NCBI GenBank assembly: GCA_944390355.1
Contig: CALXPT010000005.1
Coordinates: 1 to 64,000, forward strand
Length of the DNA: 64,000 nt
Direction of reading: 5' to 3'
Source of the DNA: an uncultured Alphaproteobacteria bacterium
Lineage (GTDB): Bacteria > Pseudomonadota > Alphaproteobacteria > RF32 > CAG-239
Shown here: positions 34,235 through 44,124 of the stretch, one piece after another
How the letters are laid out: each line of letters starts with the position of its first letter
How positions within the stretch are numbered: the stretch's first letter is position 1
Program-made: the position numbers and the translations under genes
The notes under the pieces: generated by a model
What the model was told of the DNA's origin: nothing
Seen by the model: the letters and a program-made list of their open reading frames with translations, nothing else
The model's database searches: none

Positions 34235-36592
34235 TTAAGAGATGATTTCACGTTTGCCCGCATGGTCAGGTGCCGAAATAACCCCCTCCTCTTCCATACG
34301 TTCAATTAAGATTGCCGCACGGTTATAACCGATTCGCAAACGCCGCTGAACATAACTGATAGAGGCTTTTTTGTCATTGCGCACGATTTCCACGGCCTGA
34401 TTATACAAATCATCATCACCGCCGCCGGCCATATCACCTTTATCAAACACGGCACCACCGCCATTTCCGGAAGATTTATCGGTGTTAAGTTCACCTTCGG
34501 TAACACCCTCAACATATTCCGGAGCCTTTTGCGATTTAATAAAGTCCACTACCTTTTCAATCTCGGCATCGGGAGCAAATCCGCCATGAATACGTTGCGG
34601 ACGTTGCCCTGCCGGCATATAGAGCATATCACCGCGGCCAAGAAGTTGCTCAGCCCCCTGCTCACCCAAAATTGTACGACTGTCGATTTTTGAGGTAACT
34701 TGGTAGCTAATACGCGTCGGAAAATTAGATTTAATTGTACCGGTAATAACATCAACGGACGGTCGCTGTGTAGACATAATCAAGTGCAATCCGGCGGCAC
34801 GCGCCATTTGCGCCAAACGTTGAATGGCGGCTTCAACTTCTTTTCCTGCCACCAACATCAAATCGGCCATTTCATCAACAACAATGACAATATAAGGCAA
34901 AGGAGAAAGGTCGAGTTCTTGTTCTTCAAAAATAGGCTTTCCGGTTTCAGCATCAAAACCTGTTTGCACGGTGCGTTTAATAACTTCACCGCTCATGCGA
35001 AGTTCTTTGAGCTTTTGGTTATAGCCCATAATATTACGCACATTGAGTTGCGCCATAGCGCGGTATCTGTCTTCCATTTCACGCACGGCCCATTTTAAAC
35101 CGATAACGGCTTTGGCAGGGTCGGTAATCACGGGGGTCAACAAATGAGGAATACCGTTATACATCGAAAATTCAAGCATTTTCGGGTCAATCATAATGAA
35201 CTTACACTCATCGGGCCGCATCCGATATAAAAGAGAGAGAATCATACCGTTCACCCCGACGGATTTTCCCGAACCGGTAGTACCGGCCACCAACAAGTGA
35301 GGCATTTTAGCCAAATCGGCATAAACATTACGCCCGCCGATATCTTTTCCGAGAACAATATTAAGTTCGTTTTTGTTTTTACGAAATTGCTCATCTTCAA
35401 TCAAATCTCTGAGCCAAACCGTTTCGCGGTTTTTATTCGGCAGTTCAATACCAATGGTATTAGACCCCGGAACTACGGCAATACGAACGGAAACAGCCGA
35501 CATGGAGCGTGCAATATCATCAGCCAAACCAATGACACGGGCAGTTTTTGTCCCCGGAGCAGGTTCAAGCTCATAAAGAGTAACCACCGGCCCCGGACGC
35601 ACTTTAACAATACTTCCGTGCACACCAAACTCTTCCAATACCGATTCCAACTGCCGTGCAATTTCATCAAGCTCTTTCTGAGAAACGGCATTTCCCTTTT
35701 TATCCGCCGGTCTGGTAAGGAGCGCAACATCGGGAAAGACATAACCGTCATCTTTTTCCTTAACTTTGGCTTTAGGCGATTTCGAAGATTGCCCTTGAGA
35801 TTCCTGTTTCGCTTCTTTTGGCGTATCATCACCGAACTTTGGCTCTTTGCGTAAAGACTTATCTTTAATTTTTTTCTGTTTTTTAGGCTGAGGTTCATCA
35901 GCAGGTATTTCATCATCATCCGTACTAGAATTCAAGCGCAATTTGGACAAACGCTTAGCTGCCCGCCAAACAAAATATGCACTTTTAGAAAGATACAAAC
36001 ACCACACCGAAACGATGCGATAAAAACCCAAAGCCGCGCGCTTGCTCCAACACCACCAGTTTTTGACCGTAATACCCAAAGCATAATCAAAACAAAGCAT
36101 CATGAACAAGAATAAAATTGCCCCCACAATAACATTAGCAAAAGCATAGGGATAAATTTCATTAACAAAGGTCATAATCCACCCGATGGCAAAAGTTCCG
36201 ATAACTCCGCCCAAATCAAAATCACCACAAATTTTAGGCATCAAAGAGAATAAAGAACAACCGGCCAAAATTCCCAAGAACCAAGCCAAAACGCGAGAAT
36301 AAGGATGAACAAAATCAGCCAACTTAAGACGATTAAGCCCCCAAGGGAAAAAGGCGATTAAAAACAACGGCAAAACAACGCCGAAAAAGCTCAAACAAAA
36401 ATCAACCGTTTTGGCACCCGACACACCCAAAAGATTCTGCACGCCTTGACTGCCGACCAAATTAAGAGCACTGTCTTGCTTGTGATAAAAAAGCAAACTC
36501 AAGAACACCCACACGGCAGCCCCAATCAGACCTAAACCCAAAAGGCGTTTAAGTAATTTAACAAAAAACGAATTTTTCTTTTTTTTAGCCAT
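34235..36592 (-). CDS. ftsK: DNA translocase FtsK
   Basis: 785 residues from ATG 36592 (MAKKKKNSFF), with GGAG upstream. Four or five N-terminal membrane helices (20-200), a charged linker (about 240-310), then the motor: alpha domain (VFPDVALLTRP, GPVVTLYELEPAPGTK), Walker A GTTGSGKSVGVNG, Walker B IVIVVDEMADLMLV, STQRPSVDVITG, and the winged-helix gamma domain (ISYVQRRLRIGYNRAAILIERMEEEGVI) that reads KOPS and activates XerCD. Short linker compared with E. coli. The xerD gene is at 50047. Confidence 0.96.
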   Translation of the reverse strand: MAKKKKNSFFVKLLKRLLGLGLIGAAVWVFLSLLFYHKQDSALNLVGSQGVQNLLGVSGAKTVDFCLSFFGVVLPLFLIAFFPWGLNRLKLADFVHPYSRVLAWFLGILAGCSLFSLMPKICGDFDLGGVIGTFAIGWIMTFVNEIYPYAFANVIVGAILFLFMMLCFDYALGITVKNWWCWSKRAALGFYRIVSVWCLYLSKSAYFVWRAAKRLSKLRLNSSTDDDEIPADEPQPKKQKKIKDKSLRKEPKFGDDTPKEAKQESQGQSSKSPKAKVKEKDDGYVFPDVALLTRPADKKGNAVSQKELDEIARQLESVLEEFGVHGSIVKVRPGPVVTLYELEPAPGTKTARVIGLADDIARSMSAVSVRIAVVPGSNTIGIELPNKNRETVWLRDLIEDEQFRKNKNELNIVLGKDIGGRNVYADLAKMPHLLVAGTTGSGKSVGVNGMILSLLYRMRPDECKFIMIDPKMLEFSMYNGIPHLLTPVITDPAKAVIGLKWAVREMEDRYRAMAQLNVRNIMGYNQKLKELRMSGEVIKRTVQTGFDAETGKPIFEEQELDLSPLPYIVIVVDEMADLMLVAGKEVEAAIQRLAQMARAAGLHLIMSTQRPSVDVITGTIKSNFPTRISYQVTSKIDSRTILGEQGAEQLLGRGDMLYMPAGQRPQRIHGGFAPDAEIEKVVDFIKSQKAPEYVEGVTEGELNTDKSSGNGGGAVFDKGDMAGGGDDDLYNQAVEIVRNDKKASISYVQRRLRIGYNRAAILIERMEEEGVISAPDHAGKREIIS

Positions 36593-36689
36593 AGTTTTAC
36601 AATCTCCGATTTCAGCCGAAATATACACGAAAAACCTCAATTTTATATTAACAAAAAGAGGTGAATTCTGACTAAAATAGTTTTAAAAC

Positions 36690-36717
36690 TTGACTTTTGC
36701 CCGCAAATGACTAAAGC
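36690..36717 (+). promoter_or_regulatory. Possible promoter of fabD
   Basis: TTGACT (36690-36695), 16-bp spacer, TAAAGC (36712-36717). The -10 is poor, though the lptF promoter has a similar TAAAGA. Confidence 0.4.
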
Positions 36718-36759
36718 TCATAATGAAAAAAGACATAAAACATTTAAGGAAAAGATTAT

Positions 36760-37704
36760 ATGAAATATGCTTTTGTATTCCCCGGCCAAGGGTCTCAATA
36801 TGTCGGCATGGGGAAAGAACTTGCAGAAAATTTCGCAAGTGCCAAAGAAGTTTTTGAAGAAGTAAACGAGGCCTTATCACAAGATTTATTTAAGATAATG
36901 ACGACTGGCCCCGAAAGCGAATTAACCTTAACCGCAAACACGCAACCGGCTTTAATGGCACATTCAATGGCGGTTATACGCGTATTGGAAAAAGATTTCG
37001 GAATTAACATAAAAGATAAAGTTTCATACGTTGCCGGACATTCTTTGGGAGAATATTCGGCAGCCTGCGCCGCCGGAGTTTTTTCGCTGAGCGACACGGC
37101 CAAACTCCTGCGCACCAGAGGAGAGGCTATGCAAAAAGCCGTACCCTTGGGAGTTGGCGGAATGGCAGCGGTATTAGGCGTGTCTTTTAAAGATATAGAT
37201 GCTTTGGTTGAAGCCTGTAATGATGACAAAAACATCTGCGTAGCCGCCAATGACAATTCGGATGGTCAAGTTGTTTTATCGGGACACATGGCCGCAATAG
37301 AAAAGGCGGTAGAAATAGCAACGGAATTCGGAGCCAGAAGATGTGTAAAACTACCGGTCAGTGCCCCATTTCATAGTCCCTTGATGCAGCCGGCGGCGGA
37401 AGTGATGTCCAAAGCCTTAAGCAGTGTAGAAGCACATGATGCAAAAATTCCGTTGATAGCAAACGTATTAGCCTCAACGGAAACAAACAAAGAAGAAATC
37501 ATAAAAAATTTAATTGCACAAGTAACCGGCACGGTTCGCTGGCGTGAAAGTGTCAATTTCATGCACGAAGAAGGCGTAACGGATACCGTAGAAATCGGTG
37601 CGGGAAAAGTATTGACCAACATCATCAAAAGAAGCCAACCCGACATTCATGCTTATACGGTCGGCACGGTAGCTGAAATCGAAGAATTGGCAAAAAACAT
37701 TTAA
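36760..37704 (+). CDS. fabD: Malonyl-CoA:ACP transacylase
   Basis: 314 residues. Loads malonate onto acyl carrier protein for fatty acid synthesis. FPGQGSQYVGMGKEL start, AGHSLGEYSA with catalytic Ser (about residue 94), the Arg in RTRGEAMQKAVP, LPVSAPFHSPLM with the catalytic His, and VEIGAGKVLTNIIKR at the end. Followed by fabG after 26 bp; acpP and fabF, usual downstream partners, are absent here. Confidence 0.97.
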   Translation: MKYAFVFPGQGSQYVGMGKELAENFASAKEVFEEVNEALSQDLFKIMTTGPESELTLTANTQPALMAHSMAVIRVLEKDFGINIKDKVSYVAGHSLGEYSAACAAGVFSLSDTAKLLRTRGEAMQKAVPLGVGGMAAVLGVSFKDIDALVEACNDDKNICVAANDNSDGQVVLSGHMAAIEKAVEIATEFGARRCVKLPVSAPFHSPLMQPAAEVMSKALSSVEAHDAKIPLIANVLASTETNKEEIIKNLIAQVTGTVRWRESVNFMHEEGVTDTVEIGAGKVLTNIIKRSQPDIHAYTVGTVAEIEELAKNI

Positions 37705-37730
37705 CTAAAAAAACAGCAAAGGAAAAAAAC

Positions 37731-38468
37731 ATGTTTGACTTAACAGGAAAAGTAGCATTAATCACCGGTGCAGCCGGCGGATTGGGAGACAAAATAGCTC
37801 GCACGCTCCATGCCCAAGGAGCCACACTGGCATTAACGGATATGAGAGCGGAACCGATGGAAAAATTAAAAGCCGAATTAGGCTCTCGAGTCGAAGTTTT
37901 CACCGCCAATTTAACCGACGCCGAAGCCGTAAAAAGCTTGGTAGATAACGTTGAAGAAAAAATGGGCAGAATTGATATTTTGGTAAACAACGCCGGTCTG
38001 ACCAGAGATAATATTTTTATCCGTATGTCCGATGAAGAATGGCAGTTGGTATTAGATGTTAATTTAACAGCCGGATTCAAGCTTGCCCGCGCCGCAGTCA
38101 GAGGCATGATGAAACGTCGTTTTGGCCGCATAATCGGTATAGCATCCGTAGTCGGTGTAATGGGCAATGCCGGACAGGCTAATTACGCAGCTTCCAAAGG
38201 CGGAATGATAGCCATGAACAAGAGCTTGGCACAAGAAGTAGCCTCCCGAGGCGTTACGGTCAATTCCATCGCCCCCGGATTTATCCGCACGCCGATGACC
38301 GATGTTTTAACCGATGACGTAAAAGCCAAATTAATGGCGCGGATTCCGGCCGGCAAGCTTGGCGAAGCACAAGACATTGCCAATGTCGTAGCCTTTTTGG
38401 CAAGTGATGAGGCACAATACATCACTGGTCAAACGATTAACATCAACGGCGGAATGGCCATGATTTAA
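37731..38468 (+). CDS. fabG: 3-oxoacyl-[ACP] reductase
   Basis: 245 residues. NADPH-dependent SDR reducing beta-ketoacyl-ACP. TGAAGGLGDKIA nucleotide motif, NNAGLTRDN (typical of FabG), catalytic Ser in IASVVGVMGNAGQANYAASKGG with Tyr and Lys, PGFIRTPMTD, and YITGQTININGGMAMI at the C-terminus. AAAGGA precedes the ATG. Terminated by a strong hairpin. Confidence 0.96.
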   Translation: MFDLTGKVALITGAAGGLGDKIARTLHAQGATLALTDMRAEPMEKLKAELGSRVEVFTANLTDAEAVKSLVDNVEEKMGRIDILVNNAGLTRDNIFIRMSDEEWQLVLDVNLTAGFKLARAAVRGMMKRRFGRIIGIASVVGVMGNAGQANYAASKGGMIAMNKSLAQEVASRGVTVNSIAPGFIRTPMTDVLTDDVKAKLMARIPAGKLGEAQDIANVVAFLASDEAQYITGQTININGGMAMI

Positions 38469-38493
38469 AACGATTCGTTTCGGATTCGTTTAA

Positions 38494-38521
38494 AAAGGAA
38501 GGTTTCAAAGAACCTTCCTTT
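38494..38521 (+). terminator. Rho-independent terminator of fabD-fabG
   Basis: An 11-bp perfect stem (AAAGGAAGGTT/AACCTTCCTTT) with a 6-nt loop followed by GATTTTTTAA. Just before it is a short direct repeat GATTCGTTTCG-GATTCGTTT. Confidence 0.85.
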
Positions 38522-38555
38522 GATTTTTTAATCAAAAGAAAAGCAACATCAGTTG

Positions 38556-38584
38556 TTGACTTTTTGAAGAAATTCCCCTAAAGA
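38556..38584 (+). promoter_or_regulatory. Promoter of the lptF-lptD-surA-rsmA run
   Basis: TTGACT (38556-38561), 17-bp spacer, TAAAGA (38579-38584), about 30 bp before lptF. Confidence 0.55.
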
Positions 38585-38616
38585 TTCATAAGATAAAAAA
38601 GCTGGCTGTTTTATTA

Positions 38617-39747
38617 ATGAAGATATTAAATAAATACATACTCAAACAGACAATTGTCGGTTTTTTGCTTATAAGTTTTTCGCTGTTGGCCATATTATGG
38701 CTCACACAGTCGCTTCACTTTGTAGAATTGATTACCAACAAAGGACTACCGATAGGTCTGTTCATAGAATTGACCTCTCTCTTAATGCCAAGATTATTTT
38801 CGATTCTATCGCCGATAGCAGCCTTTGCGGCAGTGTTGTTTGTATATAACCGAATGCTCACGGATCGAGAATTGGTAGTTATGAAATCAGCAGGTATCAG
38901 CCCGATAAAAAACGCCCAACCGACAATATACTTCGGCCTAATACTCTCAATACTTGGGGTATACTTAAACATCTGGGGTATTCCCTTGGCAGAAGCAAAA
39001 TTCAACGATTTACAATGGCAAATCAAAAATGACGTATCGCACCTACTGTTCAAAGAAGGGCAATTTACGGAAATTCAAACCGGACTGACCGTATTTATCT
39101 CACAAAGAGAACAAGACGGTTCTATCAGTGGCTTACTTCTAAATGATGAAAGAAAAAAAGACACCCGCTCAACCATATCGGCAGAAAAAGGCCGTATAGT
39201 CTACGGAGAACAAGGACCGCGCATAATTTTGATTAATGGGATTCGCCAAGAAATCAGTACTAAAACCAATCAATTTTCATCATTATCGTTTAAGAGGTAT
39301 TCCGTGGATTTGGGAAACAATCAAGGAAAGAAAGCCAAATCCGAAACAGCAAGAGAAAAGACCACATGGGAATTGCTGCACGCCGCAGAAGATACAACGC
39401 TGGATGAAGATGATATCAAACAATACATTGTATCCGGCCACAAGAGGCTTCTAAATCCGTTTTATAATTTACTATTTGCACTTTTAGGGTGCACAGGATT
39501 AATCATAGGCAACTTTAACCGTCGCGGCCAAACCAAAATCATTGCCACCTCTATTACGATAATGGTTTTGCTACAATCCTTAGATTTAACTTTAGAAAAC
39601 CTAAGCACAAAGAGTCTAAGCTTTTTGCCGCTCATGTACCTAAATCTGATTATACCCTTGGGACTAAGCTTTTATATATTGCTATACTACAACCCAATGG
39701 CACATCGCAAACCATCTTTTGTTGGAGATCAAAAGAATGAAAACTAA
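38617..39747 (+). CDS. lptF: LPS export permease LptF
   Basis: 376 residues. Inner-membrane partner of LptG in the lipopolysaccharide exporter. LNKYILKQTIVGFLLISFSLLAILWLTQSL, a second helix pair around MPRLFSILSPIAAFAAVLFVYNRMLTDRELVVMKSAGIS, a periplasmic beta domain (about 125-260), and three C-terminal helices. PRLFSILSPIA and the S/T-rich LTDRELVVMKSAG pattern favour LptF over LptG. Its 3' end overlaps lptD by 11 bp. lptG, normally next in line, is at 11735. Confidence 0.9.
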   Translation: MKILNKYILKQTIVGFLLISFSLLAILWLTQSLHFVELITNKGLPIGLFIELTSLLMPRLFSILSPIAAFAAVLFVYNRMLTDRELVVMKSAGISPIKNAQPTIYFGLILSILGVYLNIWGIPLAEAKFNDLQWQIKNDVSHLLFKEGQFTEIQTGLTVFISQREQDGSISGLLLNDERKKDTRSTISAEKGRIVYGEQGPRIILINGIRQEISTKTNQFSSLSFKRYSVDLGNNQGKKAKSETAREKTTWELLHAAEDTTLDEDDIKQYIVSGHKRLLNPFYNLLFALLGCTGLIIGNFNRRGQTKIIATSITIMVLLQSLDLTLENLSTKSLSFLPLMYLNLIIPLGLSFYILLYYNPMAHRKPSFVGDQKNEN

Positions 39748-42067
39748 CCTCATAACAAAAGCAATTTTTGCGACGGCGGCATACATTTTTTCCTCCACCG
39801 TTTCACCATTGCTGGCACAAGAAGCAGACGATTCGCAACCGGAATATGTTGCAGGACAGGTGAATGCGAAAACAAAAATAAAAAACAAAAACAAAGCCAA
39901 ATCAGAACTAAAAGAACTAAACATGATGGGGTTTGCCAATACATCATCAACAAACGAAAACAGCCCCAAAGAAGATGAAGACATTTATTTTAGTGCCGAC
40001 GAAATGATAAATGACGATGAGAATCAGACAATTACGGCTGTAGGCAATGTCAACATCATGAAAAAGAACACCGTCGTCATAGCCGACAAAGTTACCTACA
40101 ATCGCCAAACGGATAAAATAAATGCAAACGGCAATGTTATAATGATGAATGAAGACGGAGATGTTATATTCTCAGACGATGTCGAATTAACGGACAAAAT
40201 GTCGCAAGGCACCATGCATCAGGTCAAAGTCGTTATGGCTGATGAAACCAAGATTACGGCCAAACGATTTCGGCGGTTAGGAAAAGACAACAAAGTCATG
40301 GATTCGGCCACATATACACCTTGCGATTCATGCGAAGATTCTAATCCCTTATGGCAGCTCCACGCAAGAAAAGTGAAGCATTATGCCGAAAGTAAGAACA
40401 TGGTTTATAATGATGCTTACTTAACATTTAAGGGGATTCCTGTTTTTTACACCCCTTATCTTTCTCATCCGGATCCGACCGTCAAAAAACGTTCAGGATT
40501 TTTATTTCCGAGCATAGGAAGCACCAAATACTTAGGCCAATACATCACGCCGCAATATTATTGGGCCATAGATGACCACCAAGACTTTTTATTTATGCCT
40601 ACCTTTTCAGCAGACCGCGATATTATGTGGGGAGGTCAGTATCGCAAATATTTTGAACGTGGCTACATAAACTTAAAGGGAACTTATCTTAACGGAGCAA
40701 TAAGAAACAACGACTACGAAGCAAGAAAACTTCCGGAATTCGGAGAAAAGAGAGACAGAGGCAATATATATTTAAACAGCCGCTATGAAATCAATGATGA
40801 ATGGGTAGCCCAAACCGACATCAACTACGTTTCGGATCGTTATTATCTAAAAGATATTTCCTTGCCGCAAAAAGACGATATGTGGTTAACAAGTTTTGCG
40901 GGAGCAGAGCGTTTCAACAACCGAGACTATGCATCCGTCGGAGCCTATTACTACAAATTCATCAGCTACATGAATCTTCCGCGGAGTGAAGAAAGGCCTT
41001 ATGTTTTACCGCTGGCAAGCTACGAAAAAATATCAGAGCCGAATATTTACGGAATGTACACCAAAACCACATTGGACTACGCATCCGTATTGAGAGAAGA
41101 AACAAACTCATCCCAGCGCATGACAATGATTAATGCATGGAATTTGCCCTATACCAGCCCATACGGAGAAAAATACAAACTAGTAGCTTCAGTCAAATCA
41201 GATTTGTACTACGTCGACAAGTATCACAACAGCTACAACCAAAACTTTACCGGCAGTGTCGGCCGCGTATTTCCGCAAGTCGGCTTAGAATGGCGCTTAC
41301 CGTTCATCAAAGCGACCGAAAGTTCCCGTCAGATTATAGAACCGGTAATTGTTGCGGTAGCCGCGCCGAACGGAGGGAACAAAGACGACAAAATACCAAA
41401 CGAAGATAGTCAGGATATTCAATTTAACGACGCGAATATCTTGAGTTTGGATCGCTACCCCGGCTATGACAGGAATGACACCGGCAGCCGTATAAGTTAT
41501 GGTTTCAACTGGAATTCATACGGAGAAGTAACGGGACATACGGCAGCATTTGTCGGGCAAAGTTATCGTTTTAAGAAGAATGAAGGTTTCGGCGAATACC
41601 TCGACCAACGGAGTTACTTTAGTGATTATGTCGGACGCATCAACGCCACACCGAATGAATATTTAGATTTAAACTACCGTTTTACAATAGATAAGAGCAA
41701 TTACAAAATCAACTACAGTGAATTAACCGCGGGTATAGGTCCGCAAATGCTGAAATTGTTTGTATCGTACATATACCTACAAAACAACCCGAATGCAATG
41801 CTTCAAGGCTATAAAGAGAGACAAGAATTATATACATCTTTGCATTTAGGATTAACACGGGATTGGAGTTTAAATATTTATAATCGTCAAGACCTAGCAA
41901 ACACCTCACGCTCACTTGAATATGGCGGAGCGGCAATATATGAGGATGAATGTTTCAAGTTTATATTAAATCTGCGTAGATACAACTATGTAAACTCAGA
42001 CTACGATGACGACTTTGAATATACGGCAACCCTAATGTTCAAAACATTAGGCACCGTCGGACAATAA
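39737..42067 (+). CDS. lptD: LPS-assembly protein LptD
   Basis: 776 residues from ATG 39737 (GGAGAT 8 nt upstream; MKTNLITKAIFATAAYIFSS to LLAQ is a signal peptide). Outer-membrane beta-barrel that inserts lipopolysaccharide with LptE. After a basic linker, residues 75-180 form the OstA/LptA-like periplasmic domain (ADEMINDDENQTITAVGNV, ADKVTYNRQTDKINANGNV). YTPCDSCEDSNPLW carries two Cys close to the domain boundary, and the barrel begins with GIPVFYTPYLSHPDP and KRSGFLFPSIG. No lptE is adjacent. Confidence 0.95.
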   Translation: MKTNLITKAIFATAAYIFSSTVSPLLAQEADDSQPEYVAGQVNAKTKIKNKNKAKSELKELNMMGFANTSSTNENSPKEDEDIYFSADEMINDDENQTITAVGNVNIMKKNTVVIADKVTYNRQTDKINANGNVIMMNEDGDVIFSDDVELTDKMSQGTMHQVKVVMADETKITAKRFRRLGKDNKVMDSATYTPCDSCEDSNPLWQLHARKVKHYAESKNMVYNDAYLTFKGIPVFYTPYLSHPDPTVKKRSGFLFPSIGSTKYLGQYITPQYYWAIDDHQDFLFMPTFSADRDIMWGGQYRKYFERGYINLKGTYLNGAIRNNDYEARKLPEFGEKRDRGNIYLNSRYEINDEWVAQTDINYVSDRYYLKDISLPQKDDMWLTSFAGAERFNNRDYASVGAYYYKFISYMNLPRSEERPYVLPLASYEKISEPNIYGMYTKTTLDYASVLREETNSSQRMTMINAWNLPYTSPYGEKYKLVASVKSDLYYVDKYHNSYNQNFTGSVGRVFPQVGLEWRLPFIKATESSRQIIEPVIVAVAAPNGGNKDDKIPNEDSQDIQFNDANILSLDRYPGYDRNDTGSRISYGFNWNSYGEVTGHTAAFVGQSYRFKKNEGFGEYLDQRSYFSDYVGRINATPNEYLDLNYRFTIDKSNYKINYSELTAGIGPQMLKLFVSYIYLQNNPNAMLQGYKERQELYTSLHLGLTRDWSLNIYNRQDLANTSRSLEYGGAAIYEDECFKFILNLRRYNYVNSDYDDDFEYTATLMFKTLGTVGQ

Positions 42068-42082
42068 GAAGGGGATAAAAAA

Positions 42083-43156
42083 ATGAAAAAAATATTTTTA
42101 ACCATAATCTGTTTACTGACAAGTATAAGCACAGCCAATGCGTTTGACTTTTCGTCAATAGACCCGCGTTTATCATCAGACCGCAACCCCGATTTTTCAT
42201 CAGAAACAAATGATGAAGGCAAATCCAAAGTTTTTCGCACCCCGCAAACCATGACCCAAGCACTCAACGCGGAAGAACCCAAGATAATGCCGATGAAAAG
42301 CAGTTTGGTTAAAATAGTAGCCACGGTTAACGGAGAATTAGTATCTTCGGAGGACTTAGACAACAGGGTGAGAGCCTTTATCATGGCGAACCAAATTCCG
42401 GTAAATGACAACAACCGCAACGTTATTTATCAACAAGTTTTAACGGCCACGATTGATGAAAAGCTCAAATTACAAGAGGCCGAAAAGAATGGAATAAAAA
42501 TAAGCGAAAAAGAAATAGATTCGGCGATAGCCCAGTTTGAAAAAGGCAACAAGATTCCGCAAGGAAAAATGAAATCGATTTTGAAAGAATACAACATAGC
42601 CGAAGACACTTTCAGAGAGCAAATGAAAGCCGATTTGGCTTGGATGCGTTTAGTGAGACAAAAAAGCAATGCGGAAGGCACCGTAAGTGAAAAAGAGGTT
42701 CAAAAAGAACTTCAAAATGCCAAAGAAGACTTTGCCGAAGAAAAATACAAGCTATCCGAAATATTCGTCGGCGGCAAAAACGCCGCGGCCAAGGCACAAG
42801 AGATTAGCGAGATATTGCAAGAAGACAACCGCTTTGAATACTATGCATTTCAATATTCGGAATCACCGACGGCCTCAGCAGGCGGACAATTAGGTTGGGT
42901 AAACATAAAGACCTTGGCACAACCGTTGCAACAAGCCGTAAAGGGTCTGAAAAAGAACCAAATATCAAAACCGATAAAAGTCGGCAATGATTATTATATT
43001 CTACGACTGGAGCAAATCTACAAGCCGGAACAGAACAAACACATGCCGAGCAAAGAAGAGGTTCGCACATTTTTGGAGAATCAAAAATTGGACACCTACG
43101 CCACCAAATACATACAGCAACTCCGCCAAAAGGCAATTGTTGAATTCAAGGCATAA
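42083..43156 (+). CDS. surA: Periplasmic chaperone / peptidyl-prolyl isomerase SurA
   Basis: 357 residues with a signal peptide (MKKIFLTIICLLTSISTANA). An N-terminal disordered segment (21-70) precedes the SurA N domain (IVATVNGELVSSEDLDNRVRAF, IDEKLKLQEAEKNGIKISEKEID), then one parvulin-like domain (YKLSEIFVG, YSESPTASAGGQLGWVNIKTLAQPLQQAV, NDYYILRLEQI) and a C-terminal helix. The order lptD-surA-rsmA is typical; pdxA is missing from between surA and rsmA. GAAGGGG lies upstream of the ATG. Confidence 0.92.
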   Translation: MKKIFLTIICLLTSISTANAFDFSSIDPRLSSDRNPDFSSETNDEGKSKVFRTPQTMTQALNAEEPKIMPMKSSLVKIVATVNGELVSSEDLDNRVRAFIMANQIPVNDNNRNVIYQQVLTATIDEKLKLQEAEKNGIKISEKEIDSAIAQFEKGNKIPQGKMKSILKEYNIAEDTFREQMKADLAWMRLVRQKSNAEGTVSEKEVQKELQNAKEDFAEEKYKLSEIFVGGKNAAAKAQEISEILQEDNRFEYYAFQYSESPTASAGGQLGWVNIKTLAQPLQQAVKGLKKNQISKPIKVGNDYYILRLEQIYKPEQNKHMPSKEEVRTFLENQKLDTYATKYIQQLRQKAIVEFKA

Positions 43157-43161
43157 AAGAA

Positions 43162-44016
43162 ATGGAAATCAGCGCGGCGGAAAAAATATCCACCCTTCCC
43201 TCACTAAAGCTAACGGTTGAGGTACACGGTTTGCTGGCGAATAAGGCTCTAGGGCAAAACTTTTTGCTGGATTCGAACATCACCAACAAAATCATAAATT
43301 TGTCGCTTGAAAGGCAAAAAAAGTCCTCTTATGAGGATGATTATGTTTATGAGGTTGGCTCCGGCCCTGGGGGACTGACGAGAGCAGTGCTGAGCCATAA
43401 TCCCCAAAAGCTGACAGTGGTAGAGATGGACGAACGTTGCATTTCGATTATGGAAGAATTGCAGTCAAAATTTCCCAAGCAGTTAGAGATTATACAGGGC
43501 GACGCTTTGAAAGAAGATTTTAGTATAAAGGATAGCGCACCCCGACACATTGTCAGCAACCTGCCTTACAATATTTCCGTTCCGTTGCTGATGGGCTGGT
43601 TGGAGCAAATGGGAGCTTATGAAAGCCTGACTTTAATGTTTCAAAAAGAGGTTGCGGAAAGAATCGTTGCACCAATAAACACCAAGGACTACGGCAGATT
43701 ATCGATTCTTGCGCAGTTGCAGTGCAAAATTGAAAAATTGCTGGATTTAAATCCGAATTGCTTTACACCCGCCCCAAAAATCTGGTCGAGTGTTTTGCTT
43801 TTTCGCCCGAAAGAAAAACTTTTGACAAAAGAGCAAATCAAAAAAATAAATCATATCAGTACGTTAGCCTTTGGCCAACGGCGTAAAATGGTACGTCAAA
43901 GCTTAAAGCAAATTCCTCAGATAAGTGAAAAACTCACAGCATTAGGCATACCGGAAACCTATCGAGCGGAGCAAATCACACCCGAACAATATTTGCAGTT
44001 AGCAGATATGATTTAA
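43162..44016 (+). CDS. rsmA: 16S rRNA dimethyladenosine transferase RsmA (KsgA)
   Basis: 284 residues. SAM-dependent methylase of the two adenines in helix 45 of 16S rRNA. KALGQNFLLDSNITNKI, VYEVGSGPGGLTRA (SAM motif I), VVEMDERC, IIQGDALKEDF, the catalytic SNLPYNISVPLL, FQKEVAERIVA and LAFGQRRKMVRQSLK are diagnostic. Five bases after surA and cotranscribed. The N-terminus has about 12 residues more than usual. Confidence 0.96.
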   Translation: MEISAAEKISTLPSLKLTVEVHGLLANKALGQNFLLDSNITNKIINLSLERQKKSSYEDDYVYEVGSGPGGLTRAVLSHNPQKLTVVEMDERCISIMEELQSKFPKQLEIIQGDALKEDFSIKDSAPRHIVSNLPYNISVPLLMGWLEQMGAYESLTLMFQKEVAERIVAPINTKDYGRLSILAQLQCKIEKLLDLNPNCFTPAPKIWSSVLLFRPKEKLLTKEQIKKINHISTLAFGQRRKMVRQSLKQIPQISEKLTALGIPETYRAEQITPEQYLQLADMI

Positions 44017-44044
44017 AAATTTTTGTCAATTTTCAAAAAAAAGC

Positions 44045-44073
44045 TTGCATAAAACAAATTTCGGTGTTAAATT
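44045..44073 (+). promoter_or_regulatory. Promoter of the unknown gene at 44125
   Basis: TTGCAT (44045-44050), 17-bp spacer, TAAATT (44068-44073), giving a leader of about 45 nt that is A/U-rich and lacks a Shine-Dalgarno site. Confidence 0.55.
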
Positions 44074-44124
44074 AACCGCCGTGTTAAATATTTTTATGTA
44101 TAACAAATTAAAATACCTACAATT

